Shown here piece by piece: positions 16,931 to 23,597 of a DNA stretch of 64,000 nt. Location: positions 496,001-560,000 of the forward strand of contig NZ_JBMPGS010000001.1 of assembly GCF_049680855.1 (NCBI RefSeq), in the 5' to 3' direction. Origin of the DNA: Salinimicrobium sp049680855 (lineage in GTDB: Bacteria > Bacteroidota > Bacteroidia > Flavobacteriales > Flavobacteriaceae). The notes under the pieces were generated by a model. The model searched no databases, had not been told where the DNA came from, and worked only from the letters and a program-made list of their open reading frames with translations. The first letter of the stretch is position 1, and every line of letters begins with the position of its first letter. A program made the position numbers and the translations under genes.

Positions 16931-16960
16931 CGTCAACCTGAACTTGTTTCGAGTTCTGGG
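16931..16960. repeat. degenerate dispersed repeat with short hairpin
   Basis: CGTCAACCTGAACTTGTTTC followed by GAGTTC contains the short inverted pair GAACT/AGTTC. It resembles the GTCA-x-CCTGAACTTGTTTCAGG family of interspersed repeats seen in flavobacterial genomes, in a decayed form. It lies in the 134-base gap after plsC. The resemblance is from memory, not from a search. Confidence 0.4.
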
Positions 16961-17023
16961 GGTAATTAAGAAGGGTGAAAAAACGAGAATCTGGAATAAT
17001 TTCAGAATGGCGATTTTCCCAAT

Positions 17024-18334
17024 TTAAAACTTATAGCTAAATCCTGAATAAACTCCCAGATAGTAAGGCTGATACCCACCGGAAGAAGAGCTAAAAGTAT
17101 TTAACTGGTACTTGAACATTGGCTCTACGTTCAGCTTGAATTTTCTGTTAAGGTTGTAATCCACGCCCAAACCTATATTGGTGCTAAAGCTAATATTATT
17201 GAGGTTATTTGCTTCCCCAAGATCTGTAGAAAGAGGGCCGGAATTTACAGAAATCATATTTTCATCCAGAAACATGGTACTCGCACCACCAATCACATTA
17301 AGTTCAATCTTTTTGTTGATCAATTTATACTCCAGCTCCACCGGCACTTCAAGATATCCCAGTCTTTGATTAAGCATTCCTTTACTAAGGTTTCCAAAAG
17401 ACGATTTGTTAAGGGCAGCTAACGGTTCCCCTTTTCCTCCCGCAGGAGATGCGGCAAGGGTGCTGTTGTCGAGGTTATCATGATTGGTATAATTGATACT
17501 GCTTACTGCAAAAGGATTCACGACCGAATGATACTCAATCCCGCTGGTGTTATAGCTCAGGGAAACTTTGTTGACGCCCGAGCGAATCTTTAACTTGTCA
17601 GAAATGGCATATGCAATATTGATTCCATAGGAATAAGTCACTTCCCCTTCACTGCTGTTATTGTCGAACTGCGAATCCAGGAAGTTTCCTTTGCTGAAGT
17701 TGCCGTAGTAAATAGGCGCCGCATGCGTTTTTACCTCAAGTCGGCCCGCAAAAGACGCAACTTTCATTTTTTCTTCTGAAGCTTCTTCATTTAAAGCCTC
17801 GAGGATAGATTTCTTTTCAAAAATGCCATTTTTGAGAGGTTTTTCTTCTAAATTCTCTTCTGAAGTAATAGATTTTTCAGATTTCAGGATCGAAAGAAGA
17901 ATTTTCTTGGCTCCAAAAGGGCTTATTGAAGAAGTTTCTTCTACAGGAGTTTTCTTTTCATTTGTATTAGCTAAAGATGCTTTATTGGGATTCGAAAAAT
18001 GGCTTTTTGAACTCTCTTTCTTGTCTGGGTTAATGGTAGCAATAGAAGCTTCTGTGGAAGTGATTATTTCCCTGTCTTTTTCCAGAATTTGCTCTTCTCC
18101 TGTGACCACCGAATTTTGTTGCGGCTGCAAGATCCAGTCGCCAATGAGCATAATGATACTAATAATAGCTGCGACCCCGGCAATCCTTGACCATAGCGGT
18201 ACAGGAAGCACTTTAGGCTTCTCTTTTTCCTGCAACTTCGCCGAAATAGATTTCCAGACAGCCTCTCGTGGAGTGGCCTCAAAATCCCGGAATTTCTCCT
18301 GGTATAATCTGTCTATGTTCTTTTTCTCTTTCAT
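17024..18334 (-). CDS. anti-sigma-like N-terminus fused to an outer-membrane beta-barrel domain
   Basis: The first 45 residues (DRLYQEKFRDFEATPREAVW motif) look like the cytoplasmic start of Bacteroidota anti-sigma-type proteins. One transmembrane helix follows at about 47-69. A low-complexity Ser/Glu/Lys linker (about 70-205) leads to a beta-rich C-terminal domain of about 230 residues that ends in a terminal Phe (SGFSYKF), the hallmark of outer-membrane barrels. No classical signal peptide is present. It starts one base after the ECF sigma stop, so it is very likely the sigma factor's partner. How one chain would sit in both membranes is unclear. Confidence 0.8.
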   Translation of the reverse strand: MKEKKNIDRLYQEKFRDFEATPREAVWKSISAKLQEKEKPKVLPVPLWSRIAGVAAIISIIMLIGDWILQPQQNSVVTGEEQILEKDREIITSTEASIATINPDKKESSKSHFSNPNKASLANTNEKKTPVEETSSISPFGAKKILLSILKSEKSITSEENLEEKPLKNGIFEKKSILEALNEEASEEKMKVASFAGRLEVKTHAAPIYYGNFSKGNFLDSQFDNNSSEGEVTYSYGINIAYAISDKLKIRSGVNKVSLSYNTSGIEYHSVVNPFAVSSINYTNHDNLDNSTLAASPAGGKGEPLAALNKSSFGNLSKGMLNQRLGYLEVPVELEYKLINKKIELNVIGGASTMFLDENMISVNSGPLSTDLGEANNLNNISFSTNIGLGVDYNLNRKFKLNVEPMFKYQLNTFSSSSGGYQPYYLGVYSGFSYKF

Positions 18335-18335
18335 T

Positions 18336-18878
18336 TTACACGGACCGGGCGGTAGATTTTAATTGGGCGGCTTCTATTTTTTCTTTTAAGATAATTCTGG
18401 CCCGTGCCAGATTTGACTTTGATGTTCCTGTTGATATTTTTAGTAATTCTGATATTTCTTTATGAGAGAACCCGTCGAGTGCATAAAGGTTGAAAACCTG
18501 CCTGTACCTGTCTGGCAACTCCTGAATGATCTTAAGTAGAAAATCTACAGATACCGTTTCCTCATCGATTTCAACTTCCGGTTCTTTGAGCTGGTCATCT
18601 CTTACGATCTCAAAAACGGCTTGTTTTCGGTATTTTTGAAGCGCAATGTTTATGGTAATCCGCTTCATCCAGCCTTCAAAGGAACCTTTGTTCTTATACT
18701 GGGGAATCTTTTTAAAGATCATCATAAAAGCATCCTGCAGGTTATCTTCGGCCTGTTGATAAGTAGAAGAATATTTAAGGCACAAAGGGAATAGCTTATG
18801 TGCATAAAGCCTGTAAAGCTGCTCCTGGGCTTTAATATCGTGCTTTTGACATCTTTTTATGAGTTTCTTGATTCCCAA
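18336..18878 (-). CDS. ECF-type RNA polymerase sigma factor
   Basis: A 180-residue sigma-70 family protein with regions 2 and 4 only. Region 2 spans about residues 20-95 (AEDNLQDAFMMIFKKI, then the GSFEGWMKRITINIA segment). Region 4 is at about 115-170 with the helix-turn-helix GFSHKEISELLKISTGTSKSNLARAR (two parts: GFSHKEISELL and STGTSKSNLARAR). It lies between a lipoprotein gene and a membrane fusion protein, a usual arrangement for an extracytoplasmic-stress regulator and its anti-sigma factor. Confidence 0.93.
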   Translation of the reverse strand: MGIKKLIKRCQKHDIKAQEQLYRLYAHKLFPLCLKYSSTYQQAEDNLQDAFMMIFKKIPQYKNKGSFEGWMKRITINIALQKYRKQAVFEIVRDDQLKEPEVEIDEETVSVDFLLKIIQELPDRYRQVFNLYALDGFSHKEISELLKISTGTSKSNLARARIILKEKIEAAQLKSTARSV

Positions 18879-18888
18879 ATTCTTCTTT

Positions 18889-19323
18889 TTAGTTTCTGCT
18901 TTCTGAAGCTGGTTCCACAGGAATTTTTAGCCTTAGAAAACGTGAATTTCCCGCTGCATCCTGACCTCGCCAGAAGTTAAATATATAAAAATCATTTGGT
19001 TCCGGAGTAAAGCTGAAACTGGTTTGCCTGGTTAAGCCATTCTCTTCTTCGCAGGAAGCATCATTTGGAGGATACGAATTCATGACCCCGAAAAAATATT
19101 CATGTCCTTCAGATTCACTTTCGATTCCTGCAAATTGATGACAGCTGGAGGGTGGAGAATAGGTGATTTCTATGGTATAGGTCACTCCTTCGGCAAAGTA
19201 CTCTGGCAGGTTTACATTGGTTACAGGCACGAGTACGTTTACCATTGCATTTTGATCACCATCATCGGGACTGCAACTTAACAGCGTAAGAAAAAATAGA
19301 AAAAGCAAAGTGATTTTCTTCAT
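18889..19323 (-). CDS. uncharacterised lipoprotein linked to an ECF sigma operon
   Basis: The start at 19323 (MKKITLLF) gives a clean signal peptide with lipobox LLSC (Cys at about residue 17); a longer frame upstream adds an unlikely extension. The mature part is 127 residues with no recognised domain. It contains two or more Cys (PPSSCHQF and ASCEEENG) that could pair. It is the first gene of the three-gene sigma operon, 10 bases ahead of the sigma gene, and might be the sensed or controlled envelope component. Confidence 0.8.
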   Translation of the reverse strand: MKKITLLFLFFLTLLSCSPDDGDQNAMVNVLVPVTNVNLPEYFAEGVTYTIEITYSPPSSCHQFAGIESESEGHEYFFGVMNSYPPNDASCEEENGLTRQTSFSFTPEPNDFYIFNFWRGQDAAGNSRFLRLKIPVEPASESRN

Positions 19324-19395
19324 TGCAATGGTTGACGTGGGGAAGTATCTCTTTATCAGATGCAAGAAAAATCCAAAGGTTGCGCAGGAGAACAA

Positions 19396-19421
19396 AAAAA
19401 ATCCCGTTTCCGGGATTTTTT
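19396..19421 (-). terminator. terminator of recA
   Basis: An 11-base-pair perfect stem (19396-19406 with 19411-19421) around TTTC, with A-runs and T-runs on either side, so it could work in both directions. It lies six bases beyond the recA stop codon. Confidence 0.85.
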
Positions 19422-19426
19422 AACTT

Positions 19427-20440
19427 TTATGCTTTTGCGATCTTAATAGCTTCCTTGATCCTGGTCTCAAGCTCATCCATGAGATCTGGATTATCTTTTA
19501 ATAAGGTTTTCACCGCATCACGCCCCTGCCCGAGTTTTGTGTCTTCATAACTGAACCAGGAACCGCTCTTTTTGATAATCTCATAATCAACACCAACATC
19601 AATGATCTCTCCAATTTTGGATACCCCTTCCCCGTACATAATGTCAAATTCGGCTGTCTTGAATGGAGGTGCAACTTTGTTCTTCACAACTTTTACACGG
19701 GTTTTATTTCCCTGTACTTCGCTGTTGCTGTCTTTTATTTGTGTAGACCTTCTAATATCCAAGCGAATGGAAGCATAGAATTTAAGGGCATTACCGCCGG
19801 TAGTGGTTTCAGGATTCCCAAACATCACCCCAATCTTCTCTCTTAACTGGTTGATGAAGATCACAGTACATTTGGTTTTGCTAATGGAAGCAGTAAGTTT
19901 ACGAAGCGCCTGGGACATAAGACGGGCATGTAACCCCATTTTTGAATCTCCCATTTCCCCTTCAATTTCACTCTTAGGAGTAAGTGCTGCCACAGAATCT
20001 ACTACAATTATATCTATCGCTCCTGAACGGATCAGGTTGTCGGCGATTTCCAAAGCCTGTTCCCCGTTATCGGGTTGTGAAATAATGAGGTTATCAAGAT
20101 CAATTCCTAATTTTTCGGCATAAAAACGATCGAAAGCATGTTCGGCATCAATAAACGCAGCAATGCCTCCTGCTTTCTGTGCCTCGGCAATTGCGTGCAA
20201 AGTAAGAGTGGTTTTACCCGATGATTCCGGCCCATATATCTCAATTACTCTTCCGCGGGGATAACCTCCCACGCCAAGAGCCAAATCCAATCCTAAAGAT
20301 CCGCTGGGAATTGCTTCCACATCTACCACAGATTGATCACTCATCTTCATGACGGTCCCTTTTCCATAGGTTTTATCCATCTTATCGAGGGTGAGCTTCA
20401 GGGCTTTAAGCTTGGCTTCTTTTTCTTTATTATCACTCAT
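19427..20440 (-). CDS. recA: recombinase RecA
   Basis: ATP-dependent strand-exchange protein for homologous recombination and SOS induction. The P-loop is GPESSGKTTL near residues 69-78. The Walker B region is IDIIVVDSVAALTPK, and the L2-region peptide IFINQLREKIGVMFGNPETT is intact. At 337 residues it is full length. Its promoter (20550-20557) implies a leader of about 105 bases. dprA, whose product loads RecA, is 5 kb away. Confidence 0.98.
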   Translation of the reverse strand: MSDNKEKEAKLKALKLTLDKMDKTYGKGTVMKMSDQSVVDVEAIPSGSLGLDLALGVGGYPRGRVIEIYGPESSGKTTLTLHAIAEAQKAGGIAAFIDAEHAFDRFYAEKLGIDLDNLIISQPDNGEQALEIADNLIRSGAIDIIVVDSVAALTPKSEIEGEMGDSKMGLHARLMSQALRKLTASISKTKCTVIFINQLREKIGVMFGNPETTTGGNALKFYASIRLDIRRSTQIKDSNSEVQGNKTRVKVVKNKVAPPFKTAEFDIMYGEGVSKIGEIIDVGVDYEIIKKSGSWFSYEDTKLGQGRDAVKTLLKDNPDLMDELETRIKEAIKIAKA

Positions 20441-20549
20441 CTTGTTCTAACTTTTTTCTGAAATGTTGCTGCTAAATTACTATAAGTTTTGTTGCAGGAC
20501 AATTTTATAACGCAACCTTTTAATGTTTTCTGCATCTATAGAATGAAAG

Positions 20550-20557
20550 CAAACATA
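20550..20557 (-). promoter_or_regulatory. -7 promoter element of recA
   Basis: Minus-strand TATGTTTG, exact TAnnTTTG, 110 bases before the recA start. It lies just upstream of the plus-strand small ORF at 20566, so the two units diverge or overlap here. Confidence 0.45.
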
Positions 20558-20565
20558 AGAACTAC

Positions 20566-20658
20566 ATGAAGTTTCTTAGAAGAAATATTATTTTAAACAA
20601 TGCCGGTGGTTCTACAGTGGTCAATTTGTGCTGTAGCTGCCGGGTGGACGGTGGCTAA
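20566..20658 (+). CDS. small Cys-rich ORF, possible leader peptide
   Basis: An ATG-initiated frame of 30 residues: MKFLRRNIILNNAGG, then STVVNLCCSCRVDGG and TAA. Three Cys codons fall within four codons (22, 23, 25). The stop codon lies in the 5' arm of a long hairpin (20653-20708), and a strong terminator follows at 20716. This build (short ORF, amino-acid-biased codons, hairpin, terminator) is that of an attenuation leader or of a stand-alone small peptide gene. I do not recognise the peptide. Coding status is inferred from the arrangement, not from homology. Confidence 0.45.
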   Translation: MKFLRRNIILNNAGGSTVVNLCCSCRVDGG

Positions 20659-20708
20659 CGTTATTCCTATTTTAAGAAGAAAATTAAAATATTAATAACG
20701 AATTAGCC
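20653..20708 (+). other. long hairpin overlapping the small ORF stop codon
   Basis: Three stacked stems can form: GGCTAA with TTAGCC, CGTTATT with AATAACG, and TATTTTAA with TTAAAATA. That is 21 base pairs in all, interrupted only by an AA bulge and a CC/TT internal loop, with the terminal loop GAAGAAAA. Formation would depend on whether a ribosome occupies the end of the small ORF. Confidence 0.6.
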
Positions 20709-20715
20709 GTTCGAA

Positions 20716-20750
20716 AAAAAATGCCCTGGTAAAACATCAGGGCATTTTTT
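20716..20750 (+). terminator. rho-independent terminator of the small ORF unit
   Basis: A perfect 13-base-pair stem (20716-20728 with 20738-20750) with AAAAAATGCCCTG arms, a nine-base loop and a final T6. No gene other than the 30-residue ORF lies upstream on this strand. Its presence is the main evidence that a short transcript is made here. Confidence 0.8.
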
Positions 20751-20761
20751 CTTTAAAATCA

Positions 20762-20769
20762 TATCTTTG
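20762..20769 (+). promoter_or_regulatory. -7 promoter element of trhO
   Basis: TATCTTTG, exact TAnnTTTG, 36 bases before the trhO start and 12 bases after the preceding terminator. Confidence 0.6.
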
Positions 20770-20804
20770 CAAAAAATTCTTTAATTCTTAAACATTCGTA
20801 TAGC

Positions 20805-21836
20805 ATGCAACTGTACAATAAATTAAGTGCTAAAGAAAGAGCAGCCCTTCTAGAGGAAGCCGGGGAAGACCGGTTAACACTCTCTTTCTACCAGTACGCA
20901 AAAATTGGAAATCCTCAACTTTTTAGAAATCATTTATTTATAGCCTGGGACCAAATGGAGGTTTTGGGGCGTATTTATGTCGCCCATGAGGGGATAAATG
21001 CCCAGCTTTCTGTCCCTGCAAAGATGTTTCCGGAGTTTAAAAACTTCTTAGACGGAATATATTTTCTGAAAGATGTTCGTCTTAACATCGCCATTGAGCA
21101 TGACCTGAAATCTTTTCTCAAGCTGAAGGTGAAAGTGCGCGATAAAATTGTTGCCGATGGCCTCAACGATGAGACTTTTGATGTCACCAATAAAGGAGTT
21201 CATGTAGATGCCTTGAAGTTCAATGAACTTTTAGAAGATCCCGATACGGTTCTTGTGGACATGAGGAATCATTATGAAAGTGAAATAGGACATTTTAAAG
21301 GAGCCATTACTCCCGATGTGGATACCTTCAGGGATTCATTGGATATCATAGAAGAAGACCTTAAGGACCACAAAGAGGATAAAAAGCTAGTGATGTACTG
21401 TACCGGCGGAATTCGTTGTGAAAAAGCCAGTGCCTATTACAAGCATAAAGGTTTTAAGAATGTTTTTCAACTTGAAGGCGGAATTATCGAGTACGCCCGT
21501 CAGGTAGAAAACCTGAAACTTGAAAATAAATTCCGAGGAAAAAACTTCGTTTTTGACCATCGTAGGGGAGAGCGCATAAGTAATGATATTATTTCTAACT
21601 GTCACCAGTGCGGGAAACCCTGCGATACACATGTGAACTGCGCCAATGAAGCCTGTCACCTGTTGTTCATTCAGTGTGAGGAATGTGCTTCAAAAATGAA
21701 TAATTGTTGTTCAGAAAAATGCCAGGAAATAAATGCTTTGCCATATGAAGAGCAAAAGGCGTTGCGCAAAGGGATTCCAAACAGCAATAAGATCTTTAAA
21801 AAGGGCAGGTCTGAGGTATTAACTTACAAGCGGTGA
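20805..21836 (+). CDS. trhO: tRNA uridine-34 hydroxylase, rhodanese-domain protein (TrhO/YceA)
   Basis: Oxygen-dependent hydroxylation of U34 in certain tRNAs is the role of the TrhO family. An N-terminal acylphosphatase-like UPF0176 domain (about 25-120) precedes a rhodanese domain (about 125-235). The active-site loop there reads YCTGGIRCEKASAYY, with the catalytic Cys. The C-terminus has a Cys-rich, probably zinc-binding segment (CHQCGKPCDTHVNCANEACH). Length (343 residues) fits the family. Confidence 0.92.
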   Translation: MQLYNKLSAKERAALLEEAGEDRLTLSFYQYAKIGNPQLFRNHLFIAWDQMEVLGRIYVAHEGINAQLSVPAKMFPEFKNFLDGIYFLKDVRLNIAIEHDLKSFLKLKVKVRDKIVADGLNDETFDVTNKGVHVDALKFNELLEDPDTVLVDMRNHYESEIGHFKGAITPDVDTFRDSLDIIEEDLKDHKEDKKLVMYCTGGIRCEKASAYYKHKGFKNVFQLEGGIIEYARQVENLKLENKFRGKNFVFDHRRGERISNDIISNCHQCGKPCDTHVNCANEACHLLFIQCEECASKMNNCCSEKCQEINALPYEEQKALRKGIPNSNKIFKKGRSEVLTYKR

Positions 21837-21954
21837 CAATTAGGCTGCCGTCTTTACGTTCCATAAATAATGGTATATTTACCTCAGTATAATTGTGTAT
21901 AAATTCAAATCCGGGAGTGCTAATCACTTTCAGGATTCAAATATAAAAGTTAGT

Positions 21955-23109
21955 ATGGGATGTGAAAGTTGCTCGACCGGTGGCGGTCAGCCAAAGGGAT
22001 GTAAGAATAATGGCACCTGCGGGACAGATGGTTGTAATAAGCTGTCTGCCTTCGACTGGCTGTCAAACATGGAACTTCCCAATGGTATGGCGCCCTTCGA
22101 GTTCGTGGAAGTCCGTTTTAAGAACGGAAGAAAACATTTTTATAAAAACACAGAGAATTTAAGTTTAAGCATAGGTGACGTTGTTGCCACCGAAGCAGCT
22201 CCCGGGCATGATGTAGGGATCGTTTCCCTTACCGGTGAACTGGTACGGGTGCAAATGAAAAAGAAAAAAGTAAGGCAGGATAGTAGTGAAGTTCTAAAAA
22301 TCTATCGGAAAGCTTCGCAGCGGGATATCGATATTTGGCAGGAAGCTCGTGAGCGTGAAGAAAAAATGAAGGTAAGGGCGCGAGAAATAGCCATTCGTCT
22401 TAAACTTCAAATGAAGATAAGCGATATTGAATTTCAGGGCGATGCTTCAAAAGCTACATTTTACTATACTGCGGAAGAAAGAGTAGATTTTAGGCAGTTG
22501 ATTAAGGAGTTTGCAAGGGAATTCAACACAAGAATTGAAATGCGACAAATTGGTTTCCGGCAGGAAGCGGCCCGCCTGGGCGGAATTGGCTCCTGCGGAA
22601 GAGAACTTTGTTGCTCTACCTGGTTGACAGATTTTAGATCGGTCAACACTTCAGCAGCAAGATATCAGCAATTGTCATTGAATCCGCAGAAACTTGCCGG
22701 GCAGTGCGGAAAATTAAAGTGTTGTTTAAACTACGAGCTGGACACTTATTTAGATGCTTTAAAAGATTTCCCAAAATCTGACGTTAAACTTCATACTAAG
22801 AAGGGAACAGCAGTTTGTCAAAAAATTGACATTTTTAAAGGAATGCTGTGGTATGCCTATGAAGGTGACTGGAGCAACTGGCATACACTCACTGTGGAGC
22901 AGGTAAATAAGATCATAAAAGCCAATTCCAAAAGGGAGCCTGTAAACAGTTTAGAAGAGTACGTGGTTGAGGTTCAGCAGGAAGAAAAGCCTGATTTTGG
23001 GAATGTTGTAGGCCAGGACAGCCTTACCCGCTTTGATAAAAAGGGTGGTGGTGGAAAGAAAAAACGCAAGAATAAACGTAAGAAAAGAAAACCGCAAAAA
23101 GATGCATAA
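21955..23109 (+). CDS. PSP1 domain protein, RicT-like
   Basis: The start at 21955 gives MGCESCSTGGG, followed by further Cys (GCKNNGTCGTDGC). The longer GTG-started frame at 21895 adds a non-conserved tail. The PSP1 domain (about residues 55-280) carries the family Cys cluster CGRELCCSTW and CGKLKCCLNYE; RicT proteins use such Cys to hold iron-sulfur clusters. The C-terminus is very Lys-rich, suggesting RNA or DNA contact. It overlaps gldH by 8 bases, an association common in flavobacteria. Confidence 0.9.
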   Translation: MGCESCSTGGGQPKGCKNNGTCGTDGCNKLSAFDWLSNMELPNGMAPFEFVEVRFKNGRKHFYKNTENLSLSIGDVVATEAAPGHDVGIVSLTGELVRVQMKKKKVRQDSSEVLKIYRKASQRDIDIWQEAREREEKMKVRAREIAIRLKLQMKISDIEFQGDASKATFYYTAEERVDFRQLIKEFAREFNTRIEMRQIGFRQEAARLGGIGSCGRELCCSTWLTDFRSVNTSAARYQQLSLNPQKLAGQCGKLKCCLNYELDTYLDALKDFPKSDVKLHTKKGTAVCQKIDIFKGMLWYAYEGDWSNWHTLTVEQVNKIIKANSKREPVNSLEEYVVEVQQEEKPDFGNVVGQDSLTRFDKKGGGGKKKRKNKRKKRKPQKDA

Positions 23110-23587
23110 GGCGTTTTGGATAAGCCTTTTTACTTGTTTTCTTCTTTTTTCATGTGATAAAAAAAGGGTTGTGGACAAGTACGAAAGTATACCAAACCAG
23201 TGGCACAAAGATTCTGTTGTGAGTTTTAATTTCACACCACCAGATACTATTCGGCCTTATAATTTGTTTATTAATCTTCGGAATAATTCAGATTACAGGT
23301 TCAGTAACTTATTCTTAGTGGCTAATATGACATTTCCCAATGGAAAGGTGGTAAGTGATACGCTTGAATATCGTATGGCCGAACCTTCTGGTAAATGGCT
23401 TGGCACAGGCTTTGGTGAGCTAAAGGAGAACAAACTCTGGTATAAAGAAAATGTGCGTTTTTCAGAAGAAGGGGAATACCAAATCAACATCGAGCAAGCC
23501 ATGCGAAAGGGCGGTGATACCGATGGAATTCAGGATCTCGAAGGAATTACTGAAGTTGGTTTTAGAATAGAAAAAACAGATAATTAA
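23102..23587 (+). CDS. gldH: gliding motility lipoprotein GldH
   Basis: The start at 23102 (MHKAFWIS) gives a signal peptide with lipobox LLFSC (Cys at residue 18). A longer frame upstream runs through the previous gene. The mature part (VVDKYESIPNQWHKDSVVSF, then PYNLFINLRNNSDYRFSNLF) matches what I know of GldH, an outer-membrane-associated lipoprotein needed for gliding in flavobacteria. It lies between the PSP1 gene and PBP1A, the usual context. Confidence 0.92.
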   Translation: MHKAFWISLFTCFLLFSCDKKRVVDKYESIPNQWHKDSVVSFNFTPPDTIRPYNLFINLRNNSDYRFSNLFLVANMTFPNGKVVSDTLEYRMAEPSGKWLGTGFGELKENKLWYKENVRFSEEGEYQINIEQAMRKGGDTDGIQDLEGITEVGFRIEKTDN

Positions 23588-23597
23588 GATACAGCCG

